Source: Lucifuga dentata (taxonomy: Eukaryota; Chordata; Actinopteri; Ophidiiformes; Bythitidae). Taken from it: a stretch of DNA of 64,000 nucleotides. Every line of letters starts with the position of its first letter. The stretch's first letter is position 1. Made by a program: the position numbers and the translations under genes. Below the pieces are notes generated by a model. It made no database searches. It had not been told where the DNA came from and was given only the letters and a program-made list of their open reading frames with translations. The stretch spans positions 66,609 through 130,608 of the forward strand of contig VXCM01001450.1 of assembly GCA_014773175.1 (NCBI GenBank), written 5' to 3'. Positions 1 to 40,165 of the stretch are shown in pieces.

Positions 1-619
1 CCTCCTTAAATCTCAACTCTAATTCATAATTATTGCCGTAATTATAACACAACATATGTACACAAAGCAACAAATGAACTATCTTTTCTAAAAGGCTCAA
101 TACATTTTAGCGAAACACAACAAAATCTAACATTTAAACCTGTTTGTGTCCTACTGTCATCACATGGGACACATCAAATGAAACTGACAGACAGGTGTAC
201 ACGTTTGTGTGTATGTGTGTCTGCTTATTACCTATGTATTTGCATTGGCTTATGCATACAGGATATGCCTGCATGTGTTATATGTGTGTGAAAGCTGAAA
301 CAAAAGTCCGGCCTTTATCTGTGCCAGACATTCTTTAGGATGTAAGTCATACTCTGTGCTGTGTTAATAAGAACAGTGGCTCTTTATGTGCGGCAAGTCT
401 GAGGCATGCAGATTGATCTTACCTGTAAAGGCCTTCAGTCATTTTCCTGTATTAGGTTGATAATACTCTATTTCTCAGCCAAGTGGTGATGACTCTGATT
501 TGACTCATTTTTAAAGGTCAAGAGGTTAAGGTCAAGGTTAAGAGTTTTTACCTCATATACTGTATATTCCGGTTTGGCTTTTAATTTAATGTTCTGCAGA
601 GGTGATAGAACCTAAATTT

Positions 620-786
620 CAACAGGTCAGATCATCATTTGATAAAGATGTGGGGATTTGGAAAAATTAAAGGAAAACTAATAAAATAAGGCTTTATGTT
701 TTGTAAAATGGTTGTCAGTAATGTTGCCTGTATGTGACTAGTATTTAATGGGCTTAAACAAGCAAAATCACCGGTATTGTCCTTTA
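620..786 (+). repeat. MITE family A, 3' fragment (A1)
   Basis: The fragment resembles the end of the other copies: gatttggaaaaat, then aatggttgtcagtaatgt, then GGGCTTAAACAAGCAAAATC and a degenerate GGTATTGTCCTTTAA terminus. Its left half is missing. Confidence 0.65.
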
Positions 787-1517
787 AGCAGCAATACAAA
801 GCCAATGTCATGAAGTTTGTGGCATTTCGAATATGTACAGTACATGTTCTTATGGGAATTAGCTTGTGAGTGTAGAATTTAATCCTCCTGATGTTTGCAA
901 AGCCAATGTAAAGATGGAAGACTCAATGCAAGAGAGAGACAGCAACATCAATTCATGGATCAACAGTCTCTTTCCTGAGCAAAGCCTCTATAGAACATCA
1001 GCCCAGCTGAACCCTTTGTTCTCTTTCTATAAGTACAATAAATCATAACGGGCTATTATATCTACTTTATATACATTGTGCCTTTGCCAGATGTTACTGA
1101 GACACATTTGTCATATTTATCAAACATTGCTTGCATTCATTTCCTCCCAGACAACGACACAGATGTGTGATGTAAATGTTATTTCAAGTCTTTGCTGTCT
1201 GTCCCAAACTTTTTTTCATCCATCTGGAGTCTTGAGGGAAACATGGGTTACTCTTTTCCTCTGTTCAGTCCACCCACCATCTTCCCTCACTACCAGTTGA
1301 CCGTTGATGGGACAGATGCAAAGAGAATAGAAGTATCATCGTCTTGGGAACAAAGTACTTACAGTATACAGCACAGCGGGTCGTTTGCAACATCCAGCCC
1401 TCTTTCGCTGCTTTCTCATGTTGTCATGCTGCATCTGTGAGCTCACTTGCAGGGAGGTCAGTGAAACTTGCAGAATTTGGAGCAAGCAATCCCTCTTTTT
1501 TGCTTCCCTGCAGCTTC

Positions 1518-1566
1518 CTGTCTTTGGTACCCTTGGGATAGGGTATCCCAAGGGTACCAAAGACAG
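1518..1566. repeat. perfect 23-bp hairpin
   Basis: The left arm CTGTCTTTGGTACCCTTGG plus GATA (1518-1540) is followed by GGG and then its exact reverse complement (1544-1566). There is no mismatch in 23 pairs. Confidence 0.9.
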
Positions 1567-4529
1567 AAAGCACTTTGAGGTCAAATTACTAAACTTTATC
1601 GTTTTGCTAGTGGCTAGTTGCTGCCTGTGTGTGAGTCGATAAAGGGTTGCTGTGATGTTACATGAGTCTTATTTAAAAGGAAACCTTCACATTCTTGTGG
1701 TTAATCAGAGTATGAGACACAACGTTACTCTCAGCATCTATGTTTCCCTTTCAAGGTCCATCCATCTCTTTCTCACCATGTGTGTTTTTCCTTCCCTCCT
1801 TCTAAATGCCCAATTAGAGAAGAGGAGGACCCATAATTATGTGGGGTAAAAATCTGTGTGCATATGTGTGTACGTGTGTGTCTGGGTGTGTGTGAACCAT
1901 GATCAAACATGCAACACCAAATCTCCCAACTCTGGCCAGGCCACAGCTAGGAATGGTGTCATTCCAAATGTTGTAATACTGTTGGTAATATGCTGTCAGA
2001 GTTTCAGTGCTGATATCAGTCATAAATGTTTTCTATACACACTTATGCTGTGACGAGATAGAGACACACTCATTCACACCCACATTTACACCTGTGGGCT
2101 GCCTGGGGCCATACTGTGGGAATTATCCGTGTTCTTGCCAAAATAATAAAAATAATATGTAGTAAAAAGATTTTTTTTAAATGAAATCTGACCACACAAA
2201 AAGTATTAAAGTTCGATACCAAGGACTAGCCAGATTTCCATCTTGTTGGTACAGTATCTGCATCATGCTGCACTGAGACGCAAACATCACATCACAAGTG
2301 GACTAGAAAGGAGTTTCATTGTGTTTGGGCTGTAGAAATAAGGTTTTAACAAAGAATGTTAATAGGAGATCCTCTTCATTAATGGTATGTAGTTTTTTTT
2401 TCAGTTTCAAGTTTGTTCTCTCTCAGATATGACTAATTGTTTGACTGCCAAATGTAATAGCTGATTTTTCTATTCATCAGTGCTTGATTTAATCTAATGA
2501 ATGATCACAGCTGAGTCTTCTCAAGCTATATAGAGGGAAATATTTGAATTTATTGAACCCAGTACAAACATTACTGCTTGCTTATGCCTGTAAAGCAAAT
2601 ATATATATTTTTATGACTCCTCTAACTTTCTCACTTGCAGGTTTAAGAGGTTTTGGCAAAAAGAACCGAACACTTGATGATGATGTAACTCACTTTCTTA
2701 AAGTCAGCAGATCTACTTCCTGTGAAAACAGTGACTGAGGTTTCCCTGTTTCACTCTCTCCTTTCTTTCCACTTGGCAACACAGAAGAGAAGATGTTGTA
2801 CTTTCTGAACAGTTGCAGTTCTGCCTGACCTGAGTTCCGGTTACAGTTCAGGAGAGACAAATCAGGTCTTTCTGCTTCACAGTCTGAAACATCTGATATG
2901 CTTCCTGTTGGCCAGTTGAGGAGGAAATTGGAATTTAATGATATAATGACATTTCCACATCCCAGACTACTATTCAGTATAAGAAACATCTATTAATGAA
3001 ATGTTCTTGTATCTTTCTGTAAATCCATCAAAAATCCTTGAGACCCCTGCAATTAAAAAAAAAAAAAAAAAAAAAAGATCTACTGTTGTTAACTTATCAT
3101 TCTGTAACTCCCAATTAGGTACTGGTGATTCACCTAATAATTAATACACAAAACAGGAATAATATACTGTGTGTACACCTGTAGTGTATTCATTGCTATG
3201 AAAGTTTAATTGATTTGTAATGACTGTCAGATAATCGTTTCTCAGTATTCACTCATGCAGGAATCAATCACACACACATACACACACACACATCAATCAC
3301 ACAATGGCATTTAATAATATACTGTATTATATCCATGGGAATACATTAAATGGAAAACAGATGTGATGTAGGAAATGTGTCAAAATGTGAACAGCAGTCA
3401 TTTTTATTATTCTTTACTCATCTTTTTATCTGTAAAATTTGCCCAAATGCCTGCATCATTTTTTTTGCAGTCGTTACTTTTGCTGACGAGCCCTGGATCA
3501 ACACGTTTCTTTATCTCAGTCGGCTCAGTTCTTTTTAATGCTGCTAAATTGAAGCTAGAGGACACAAGTAATGGTTCTTTTTCTCAGAATCATGTTTGGT
3601 CTCTTTGTCTCATCATCCATTACTACAATCAATCGTTCCTTCAGGGTATGAGTGTGATGTTTGTTCTGAGTTGGGGTGTGTGTGTGTGTGTGGNGGGGGG
3701 GGGGTGGTTAAGGGGTAGCAGTGAAGACATCTTTGTGAGCCTGAGACGAGCACACATAAGATACTAGTGTTTGGCTTGGGTTGTTATTGGTCTGAAAAGG
3801 CAGTTTGTTTCGGCAAATGAGTGTTGTGTGAGGTTGATCTACTGGAGGTTCATTTACTAGAATCTGTGCGGGCTTGTGTGTGTGTGTATGTGTATTTGGT
3901 GATACTGAACCATTGAGGATAGGATAGATAGGACTACCTTTGAATTTTTTTACATTTCCTGCCACGAAATGCAGAACGTTTTCACTCTGTTTTTGTGATT
4001 CTCCTCTTTGGGTTAGACAATGCATTTCTTTTCCTGTTTTATCTTCTTTTGTGCATTTGTATTTTTGCACACACACAGCCACACGCGACACACACACTCA
4101 TGCTGTTCTCAGAGCTATGCCAGCAGCTAATCAAAGAGGGTTATAGACAGACAGACGGAGAGACAGACAGATGATCAGACGGACAGAAGGAGGAATGCAC
4201 ACATGAAACAAAAAGAGACGGGGAAGTGTAGATTTCTGAAGGGTAAAATCAGAAACTATTTGAGACTATGATAACATAGATTCTTGCCTTTTTATCAAGA
4301 AACAATTGACAATGCATAGAAAGAGTATAAAGCCTGCTGACATTTATTTAATCTGACAAAGTATTTTTAGCACAGAGACTGGCTGCACGTGTTTGAGGAT
4401 GAAAGAACAAAGAAATGAGGGATGGGCTGCATATTATCCCCATACCAAAGCCATCTGACTCTGCTCACTATCAGCCTAAAACAACAATGTCTAATTCCTA
4501 ACACATTAGTTTATTTAATATTTAGTCTT

Positions 4530-5001
4530 AAAGGACCATACAGGTGGTTTTGCATGTTTGAGCCCAATAAATACTACCCATACAGTATATGTTACACGTA
4601 TTTTAGCATCAAAATCAAATTTTCAGGTGATACACCCATCCTAAAATTCAGTGTTTCACCTGCTAACAAGCACATTCGTATGTAGAAGGCATGGTTGTTT
4701 AAATTTCCCTAGTGGTTGAATACATTTTCTTCCATGTAGCTCTGTTCAGTTAAATTAAGTAACTTCAACAAAAAAATAATAATGTATAGTTAGCTGTGAT
4801 GTCTCAAGCTCATTTCAAGTCTCTACAAGTTGATTTTTATAGTGTTCTGGAATGAACTGAAGCCAATAGCTGCCTGGAAGGTAGGAAAAACAATTCAAAA
4901 ATTTACTGCTCCAGTAGCATTTTTTGGAAAATGGTTAATGAAACATCTTTGTACAGTAATTATTTGGGCTCATATGCAAAAGAACTTGTATGGTCCTTTA
5001 A
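4530..5001 (-). repeat. MITE family A (A2)
   Basis: The element opens with TTAAAGGACCATACAGG and TTTTGCATGTTTGAGCCC and closes with TATGGTCCTTTAA. The core (GAACTGAAGCCAATAGCTG) runs opposite to copies A5-A7. It is about 470 bp and non-coding. Confidence 0.8.
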
Positions 5002-5103
5002 CTTCTAGCCAACGGGGTGAAATGATTATTTAGTACAGATGAAATTAAACTTATTTTGAGAAATGTCTTGCAAGAAATGATAGCTTGTAGTGACATGGCA
5101 GAA

Positions 5104-5160
5104 TAATGATAAGATAAGATAAGTTAAACCTTTATTCATCCCGAGGGAAATTATTGAATG
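5104..5160 (-). mobile_element. LINE 3' tail fragment
   Basis: Read on the minus strand, this ends in ATTTCCCTCGGGATGAATAAAGG followed by TTATCTTATC repeats, the same style of 3' end as the LINE at 32700-32740. Only the tail is left. Confidence 0.55.
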
Positions 5161-5739
5161 CAGATGGCTCATTGATACAAGGAGATGTGTTATGCAAGAA
5201 AATGTCACAAATCCTTTATGATAACCAAATACAGTTATTTCTGCCTGCAAGCAGATATTTCACTTATGATGTTTTTGCTTTGAGTCAGATTTAACGGAGT
5301 TTGTGGAGCTATGAGGGCTTAATATAGTGAAGGTCACTTTGTCTGTGGAAGTGGCTGTATTGTAATATACCTGCCAGTCAGTGTAAATGGCTGTATCAAC
5401 AGCTTCCTGTTTTCTGACATTTTCTGTTTAGAGGAGTACTGCAGAGAACAAATATTAAGGGAAAGAGGAATTTAATAATATGAGGGAGGTACAAAGAGAG
5501 AAAGGCAGATGCACAGAGACAGACACACCAGACAAAGAGGAAATTGGTCAGTTGAAGTGTGAGTAACGCTGATGCCTGTTGCCATAGTGATTGGGGTCAA
5601 TGAATGGTTGCCATGGAGCTAACTACTTGGAATTCTGGGAAGAGGATGTTTGATGTGTTTATGTCTGTGTGTGCCGTTAGAATTTGTGGGTGGATGATGA
5701 TGAAAGTGTGTGCATTATAAATGAAAATCTACAGTTTGA

Positions 5740-5742
<3 letters not shown>

Positions 5743-5791
<49 letters not shown>

Positions 5792-5792
5792 A
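5743..5792. repeat. (CT)n-(GT)n microsatellite
   Basis: A CT dinucleotide run passes directly into a GT run. Confidence 0.95.
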
Positions 5793-7349
5793 TACAGACA
5801 GCTTGATATACAATAAGGACACTTTTTCTCAATGATTCAAGCCATGTAGCCTCTCCTGTTTGTACTTTTTCTGAGGATAAAGGACAGAAAACAAAGTTGA
5901 CTTCTATTAAAATTTACATTACTCCTCCAATAATTAAAAAGCATATTAAAACATCCTACATCTAAAATTTTTGATTTATGTGCACATTGTTGATCAATGT
6001 ATCATGTTTCACATACCAATTGTAAAGCTTATAATCAATTATCATTCATTTACCTGCCAGTGTAAAATGAATTAATACTGGCAGATAAATCATATATTTA
6101 GTGAGTTTCTGGATCAGCGTGTGTATAGGTATTTAGGTGTGTGTATGTGTGTGTGTGTGTGTAAACTACACATGAGGCAGAGTTTTTGCTCTTCATCCAC
6201 CTGATGTCAGTAGGGATTGAGGTCAATGTTCATCACATCCTGAGTTGCTGAGTCAGCTTAATACCAGCTGACTGAGGAAAAACGTGTCATTAACAAGACA
6301 AGATACAAGACAAGATACAACATACCGTGTTCAATCATTGAAACATTCTGTAGTAGTAAAGTGCCTATGCCTGAACTGCAGAAATTCATCTTTCATTTTG
6401 TGTACTGTATACACACATACGCACAAGCATTTTTGTACGGTGGCTGACATTAGATTAGGAAGTAGAACAGAACAGACACACACATCCTTGGCACTGATTA
6501 CCCTTTAGACTAAAAAGTTCCTATAGCTTTTTTTTCCTTCATCTGCCTGCATATATAGTCTAACCCTAACCCTAAAAAAAAGAAAAAAAGAAAAAATAAT
6601 TAAAAAAATAAAAAGTTCCTATAGCTAGTTTCTTATTTGTTTATATGCCTGCATTTCAATTATCCCTGGAAATGAAAAAAGTTTATTGAATTGAATTGAA
6701 CTGAAGTTTTCTGTTGTGAATCACTGACTTTCATTGGTTAACATCTTATGGTTTATATATATTTAGGATTTTTTTTAGCCACATGTTTTTTTTTTGTTTT
6801 TTACTAAAGGCACAAATTGTGAAACCGACATGCCTGATGTCGTTTCCAGTGCATATCTGTTAATGTCTTGTTGCGTGTTAATTCTATGTTCAGGTTTGTC
6901 TGGTATCATGGGACACAGTGTTCTTGTTGCCGTAGTCTGTAGTCCTACAAGTAATGCTGATGTGGATGTGATGCTATGTGACACATCTGATCTGGAAGAC
7001 ATGGGAGGCTTGGATATGTCTCTGGGCTAGAAACCATGTGCGTGTATGTGCGTGTACGTGTGTGTGTATGGGCTTGCACACTTTGCTGCCATGTGAAGAG
7101 ATGTGAGAGGATAGCCAAGCAAGTTTTATGCTTGAGTACACACGTGTGGGGGGACAAGAATAGACATTATGGATGGTTGCTGGGGCTGATGGGAGTGCAC
7201 ATGGAGCGAGAGCACGTGAGCTTCCCTTCCCCCTCAGCTGATGATGTCAGACCTGGTACAGTGTGCTAGTGCTGGCATGATCCTGTTCCCTCTCCCTGCA
7301 TGCATCATCATCAGCAGTGCAGCCTTGGGATATTCCTCCTACGTGTAGA

Positions 7350-7389
7350 CACACACACACAACACACACACACACACACACACACACAC
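7350..7389. repeat. (AC)n microsatellite
   Basis: An AC run with one interruption. Confidence 0.95.
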
Positions 7390-8847
7390 TCAGAATGCGT
7401 GTGTCATTGCAACTAGCTACCATTCTGTGTTTTTTAAAACTGACACATATACATCGCCTCGCTGTTGCTGCCCTGGCGTCTTCATGCAGCCGTTGTATCT
7501 TGAAGCATTACCCATAATCCTCATCAAGAGTCAATCTTACTCATAATCCCATCTCTGCTGCACTGATTTATAGGAAATACACTTTAGGAGCTGAGATATA
7601 CTTAGCTAGAGGGTGGTGGAGCAAATAAGGACAAATGTCCACTGGCAAACTCACTCATGCTATAAAACACTCATTTGTCTCCATCGTGTCTTTTGGTACT
7701 TAACCTTGACAAAACATACAACCATTTTTGTCTTGCTTTAACACCATTAAAACAATAATAATCCCATTATCTGAAGCCTGTGCAGAGTTTGAAAGCTTTG
7801 ATCACTGTAGCTGCTGCTGGTTATAGTAATGCATTAAATGCTGTTCACACTTTGTCATTGTCAACTATCAGTCAGTGTTTGTTGGCGGCGTGCGCTGGGT
7901 TTTACCCGCAACACGCCACAGTTTTAATGAGCTTATCCTCATCTAGCTTGAACAGCTGTTTGACATTGAGTGTGATTCGTTCAGTGTGACACAATGGCGA
8001 ACGTGATGCTCAGTGCTTGGGAGTGGAGTATTTTATTGTAGTATTTCATTACTAATTGACTTGCAGGACGAGACCAGAAATGAAGGCAGTTTAATGGATT
8101 ACATCACGTGCCGTAAATGTGTATAAACAGAGTGTGTTTACGATGACTGAAAAACAGAACAGACGCAAGTCATTTATTAGCTATATGCATCTCCACACTT
8201 TGTGAAAAAGGTCAGGAGCAGAAAGGAGTTCTGGGAATATGGTTGTCTTGAGCAGGTGCTAAAGCTGCTGAGTGACATCTTAGCTCTTTACTTCCTGGCT
8301 GTGTGCCACTGCAAACCAGAACCAGATGGGGTCATGACCTTTGTAAAACAAACTAGTTGGGCAGGTGTTGGCAGGTGTTGCTGCTTTACAGGTACTGTGT
8401 TGGTGTTTAGATATTCTTTTGTCAGACGCACTGTATGAGTCCTCCAACTCTGCACCGTGTCTCTGCTGTTATGTAGGAGACAAGTTGTCTGGGTGTTTTA
8501 AGCATGCAAAAGAGAAATTCTGAAGATGAGGGTGGAGTTGGTATTGCATGGTGAAGTCATCTCTCTGGTTCATGGTCGACATGTTCCAGCCCATACAGGG
8601 CGTGACGATGATCCTTTGATAGAAATGTGGATCAGGCCGTTCCAAGAGTTCCAGCTGATCCTGGGACTAGGGATTGGTATGTGTGTGTGCATGTACGTGT
8701 GTGTGTGTGTGTGTGTGTGTCAGAGGATGACTTAAGAAATACATTTTGATGTAATAAGACCTCAGGTGCAATCTTTCTGGCCCAAGTACAGGGAGTTGCC
8801 AACCGACCCTGAAAATGTGGACGTGTGTGTGTGTGGGAGTGTGTGTT

Positions 8848-8899
8848 TCTTCTTCCATTAACTTCAGTCACCACCGGGATTGAAGTTAATGGAAGAAGA
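8848..8899. repeat. perfect 19-bp hairpin
   Basis: Arms 8848-8866 and 8881-8899 are exact reverse complements (core CTTCCATTAACTTCA and TGAAGTTAATGGAAG) around a 14-nt loop. Confidence 0.9.
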
Positions 8900-9733
8900 C
8901 CCCAGGGATGATCCTCGTGCAGTTCTCATGCCTACCTGACACACACACACAAACAGACACAGACAAACACACACATGCAATGCTGAGACCATGAAGTCTC
9001 TCTGTCTGTCATATTTAGTTCAGTTGTAAATACAAATTAATTGACTAATTATGTAGTAATACTTTATTACATTTTTATTGTTTATTCCATTGTTTTTACC
9101 TGGTGTAGCATTATGTGTTGCTACGGCTCAAGCATAAGTTATGATCTGTGTCTGTGCATGATGTCATTCATTGATTTTGCAGCTCGGCTGGGCCACTAAT
9201 CTTTTAAAGTGATGCTTTGTCGATCTGGTCATCAGTATTATTGTTCAGGCCCTCCAGGCTGCTGCCTAATTGCACCTTAATATGCGATTGGGGTAAAATA
9301 TAAATAGTGTTGATGGTATGGTTCATGTTTGAATACAGAAAGTGATGCAGAGTACAATGTATTTGGTTTTGTTCTGTCAGTTTGGATCTATGCTTTCTTC
9401 AGTTTTCTCCTTCTCATCTTGCAGTCATGCTTTCATTGCTCACCTCTATTTTATCCACTTTACCATGTTTTTCTACCATGTGTAATATCACCAACACATT
9501 CATTTTAAACCTAAATAGCAGGATTTTGTGTTTTTTTGTATTAATCATTGTGATGTGGCTCACCACTATATAAGAATCCCTCTCAAACAAGTATTTGAGT
9601 CTTGTTCTGACTGTGGCTTAATGGTTTTCAGCCTAAACATGTGGTTCCTCTTCTCAGAAATGGCAGTTTCTGTTGTTTTTCCACATTCTGGCAGATCTGA
9701 CTAACTGCATAGCTTTGTCTTTGTCTCTTTCAG

Positions 9734-35860
<26,127 letters not shown>

Positions 35861-38800
35861 TGGTCACCTCTGTATCCAAGAGCATACTTCCATAATGTAT
35901 CCCTCCTTAGAGGGAACCTAAAATAATATTGTCAACAAAGTTGCCCTTACACACTGATCTTTAGTGTCATTTTAGTTACATAGATCAAGGCTTACAGGCA
36001 ACTTCATGGGAGCGTACCACTTGGGACATGGGACCATTCTGACTCTACTAACTATACAGCCACCACCTCCATTTTTCTGCTTCAGTACTGTGTTTCCGCT
36101 TGCCATTACTCAGCACCACCTACGCTATGATAACTACATCACTTACAGAGTCAAATTACATCTACGATTTAGTGTTTTACTAACACTGCTGTTCTCTAAC
36201 TTTTCCTAATGTGATGTAACCCTTGTTTGAGGGTGGGGGGGGAGTTTATTGTTAGCTAACAGCTCTTACCTCTCAAGAATTTGTATTCATTCTCCATTTT
36301 TAATATGTATCCAGGCCATCTGTATGACATCCAACTGATCCATCTCTTCTTAATCGGAGCTGTAGATGTACATATTTAGTAGTTATATGGGTAATCTTTA
36401 AATGTGCTGTGGCATGAGGTGAAAAATGGTATATTTCTCATTACTAAAAGAGATGCTTTAGAGTAACTGACAAGCTATAACAAAGGTGGTGTGGATTATG
36501 GTGTATACGAGGAGTCAGAGAAGAGGGAGGTTTAAAGTAAAACTGTGACAAAACTACTGAAGGGCTTTTGGGGAAGAGACCAATGCCTGCTCTGTAAGAT
36601 ACTTTCATTATGTGAATAGATGAATGAGTGAGTGAATAGGAGGATAAACAAGTGCATGAGTCAAGGAATAAGGAGACAGTTAAAGGACCATACTGGCCAT
36701 TTTGCATGTTTGAGCCTAATATATTAAATTTTCATACACGTAACATTACTGACAATCATTTCCCAAAGGATACTACTGGAATGGTGAATTAAAAATATTT
36801 TTTTCCTACCTTCCAGACCGCCATTGGTTTCAGTTCGTTCTGGTACGCTATTAAAATCAACTTGTTNTTCCTACCTTCCAGACCGCCATTGGTTTCAGTT
36901 CGTTCTGGTACGCTATTAAAATCAACTTGTTGAAACATTCGTGGGATAGGTAATCCATCATCACGAACAAGATGTGTATTCACGTCTTTTTTCGAAGTTT
37001 TGTAATTTTCGCGTTTAACCGCAATAAAAAGCACGGAGTGAATGTACAGGCATATCTCCACCAGAGAATATACATTCCCAAAAGAAGACCTGCGTTTATG
37101 GAAAAATTTAAATGACCGTGGCTTCATAATTTTGCGTAATTATTAGCGGGCAAAACATCAATTTTTAGGGTGGGTATATCGCTTGAATATTTGATTTTGA
37201 AAGATTAAGAGATTTTGCAAAATATCAGGAAAGCTGAAATACTCTTTTATCCTTTGGGAAATGATTGTCGGTAATGTAACATGTATGAAAATTAAATATA
37301 TTAGGCTAAAACATGCAAAATGGACAAGCAGATAATTATGGTCCTTTACATGTGATATTATGATACAATATGTAAAGGAAAAAAAAAGAACTGCACTTTT
37401 CCCACCTACAGTATTATTTTTTACACTGAGCTCGTGTTTCTTTTTATATCATGTCTTGTCCACAGATATTGTTGTCCATTATCTGTGTTTTTCTTTCTTT
37501 TTATTTATGATTTTCTCCACTGTGGACCAGTGCAATGCATTTCCTGATGTAGTTTTCGTCTACATTTCTGTTAACAATTGTCATTTCAAACTCAAAACAT
37601 TCAGATGCATTAGTAACAGGAAGTCTTTAGATTACTTTGTGTAGCACGATTATGCTTTCATTTCCCTTTAGAAATGGCCTTAATTAACTATGATTACAAT
37701 AATCGGCATTCAAACATATGGCTGATAGAGATTTTACTAGACTATTGTTATTCTAATTGCAATATGTTCTGGTTTTTTTTATTAAGTGCAGTCGGTCATT
37801 ATTTACTGATCATGCAATTTAATAAGTTACTGTAAGAAGCTGATATGGTGGACATCCAGAGCTGTCTCGAACAGTGTGGACAGAGACCATATAAAAGCTG
37901 GATTCATCTAAAAAAAAAAAAAAAAANAAAAAAAAAAAAAAAAGAAAAAAAAGCACCTGTTTCCATGTGCTTCTGTTTGTTGCAATTCAAACAACTTCAG
38001 TGAGTCATGAGTATAAAACCACATCTCTATTTTGTTGTAAATACTCATCCATGTTACAGTGTCTGTGGTAAAATGATGGAGAACATCAGATAGAATTTTT
38101 TTTTTTTTTTATAAAAGTTTGCACACTTGTGGGTCAGAGAACTATCTGGCTTCCCTTGCTGGCTAGTGCTTACATTCTGCATGCTTTGTCAGCATTATTT
38201 TTGGGAATGTTTACCTTTTTTTTGCATTCTGAGCATGATAAAATATTTTTCTAAGGTTTTATCGGTTCATGCAGTCCTCTGGAATGATCATGTGCCACGA
38301 CAACCCCTTTGGTGACAAACCTTTCTTCATTTTTAACCGTGCCATCCATCCTTCAATCCACAGACCAAATCTGTGGTGATTCCCCTCATTTCTATAATTT
38401 CTCCATTAACTCTCACAAACAACTTTAAATTAACTTCTACTGTTGTGGTTTTATTTTTCTCTGCCAAAGATTTTTAAAAGGGAAAGTGTCTAACTTTGTT
38501 GTATGATGTCACACTTTTTTTTGACTGTTCAGTAGATACAACATAATATTTCCATGCTTTGTGAAGTGACAGAGTGGTAGAAAACACTGTTGGTGTGCTC
38601 ACATGGTCAAAATAGGTTTAAAAAACAGAAATGTGACTAACTGGAGGGATTTTGACTGGTAGTGTGCCGCAATAGTTCAGTGTACTGCAAGTAGATTCAG
38701 TCTAGGGGATGATGAGAAGTTGCTGTTACAAAACGGTTAAGGGCCATTGCTCTAGCTGACGTATAAAGTGTTGTGTCTATTGTGTGTAATTACATAGGTA

Positions 38801-39100
38801 AAGGAGCTGTTACTGTATAAGCAAACATGCTGTAAATAGTTCGCTTGTGCATTTTAACCCCACTGCCTGCCTCGCAGCATTCAATCACGGATCCTGACTG
38901 TCTGATCTGTTATGTTTATCTTTTTATTCTCTTCCAAAACAAACTGTCAGAACTGTAACTTAGTTCTGTTATATTTGGAGATGTTCTTCTGTTGACATTT
39001 GGATATCTTTGAAGTACTTAATTCTGTGTCTTTAGAGGCACTGAGGAGAACAAAAAAAAAAAAAAAAAAAATGCATACAATAAAACTGAGAAGCTCTTGA
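35861..39100 (+). other. acap3: probable acap3 3' UTR
   Basis: No coding exon is visible. The region follows the acap3 stop codon. A canonical AATAAA occurs at 39079-39084, just after an A-run, and could end a 3' UTR of about 3.2 kb. MITE copy A6 (36681-37348) lies inside and carries its own AATAAA near 37023, which could give a shorter transcript. The extent of the UTR is inference. Confidence 0.4.
36681..37348 (+). repeat. MITE family A (A6) in acap3 3' UTR
   Basis: It starts TAAAGGACCATACTGGCCAT and ends TATGGTCCTTTA. A single N at 36867 separates an exact 64-bp duplication, an assembly artefact. The core contains an AATAAA near 37023. Confidence 0.85.
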
Positions 39101-40112
39101 TGAACTAACCCTGCTCTCTGCTTATTGGCTCATTTCTGTTTCCTGTCTCATGTCTTATATATAACTTTCTCTCAACATTGCAGCGATATCTTGAAGGGGT
39201 TTTCGTTTTCCGAAAAATTGTTGCTAAAAATTTGTAGCTGTAGAAATGTAAATATGTGGAAACATCGCTAAATGTTGGGAGAATGCTATTTTTACAATCT
39301 GGTACACTGTAACAAACTTTTGGGAGCACTTGGCTTATTCAAAGCAGTAAACCTGGTACCCTCATGGTAAGAAATGTGAAGGAGTTGTAGACATCTGCAT
39401 CTCCACGCTGTCAGGTTAATGCAAAAACAATGCATTTTTGTGTGCAACTATATAAAAACTGCTTGAGCATTAAACATCTTTAATTTTTGATATCAAATTG
39501 TTTCACGAGTTCTAGCCTGCGGTTGGAACATTCTGCCTTGAATAATGTCTAATGTCTAACTCCCCAACTTATTTATTACTTATTTATTATTTATCTCACA
39601 AACATTGTTATACCATCACTGAAAAATTGTCCTCACATGTCAGAAATGCCTAACTCCCCAACTTATACTTAAGATATAACAGCAAGTATACATCTGAGAA
39701 ACCAAGTGACTGACATATCATTGCTTCTGTTACTACAGGGGTTGCCACGGGCAGCAGGAGGGAAAAACCCAGGGATGTTTGGGATAGAGTGAGTGAAGCA
39801 TCCTGAGCCGTCTTACTAGGGGACTAGTGGTGAAATTCTTTATCTCTGCTGTGATGGTGTGGGTGTTCTTTAGGGTCTTAATCCATTTCTACTCTTTGGA
39901 AAAATATTGGGAGCTGGCTTGGACTTGTAAATCTATGCTTTGGGTTTCTTTGGGAAAAACAAGACATGTAGAAGTTCATGGGAGTTTCTGTCTCATACTG
40001 AACAATTTAAGTACAGCCTAAGATGGAGATTCAGCTGTAATAAAGAAGCGATCACATATATTAATGTTGTCCATAGTAAAAATATAAAAATATAGTTATA
40101 GATAGATAGATG

Positions 40113-40165
<53 letters not shown>

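Larger units (their letters stand above)
1..9733. other. non-coding, presumed acap3 first intron
   Basis: I see no exon here. The first recognisable acap3 exon (9734) starts in the middle of a codon, so an upstream coding exon must exist, and no ACAP-like N-terminus (about 16-20 residues before the BAR core) could be found in any frame. The stretch is AT-rich. It holds two pieces of the palindromic MITE family A (620-786 and 4530-5001), a LINE 3' tail on the minus strand (5104-5160), two hairpins (1518-1566 and 8848-8899) and several CA/CT microsatellites. Calling it intron rather than intergenic is an inference. Confidence 0.55.

Noticed and set aside
866..1048. Frame beginning VEFNPPD as a candidate acap3 first coding exon
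   Set aside because: Only the VEF resembles the ACAP start; the rest does not match, it begins with GTG rather than ATG, and there is no donor in the right place.
6559..6576. Telomere-like TAACCCTAACCCTA
   Set aside because: Fewer than three units in an A-rich tract; too short to be a meaningful interstitial telomere.
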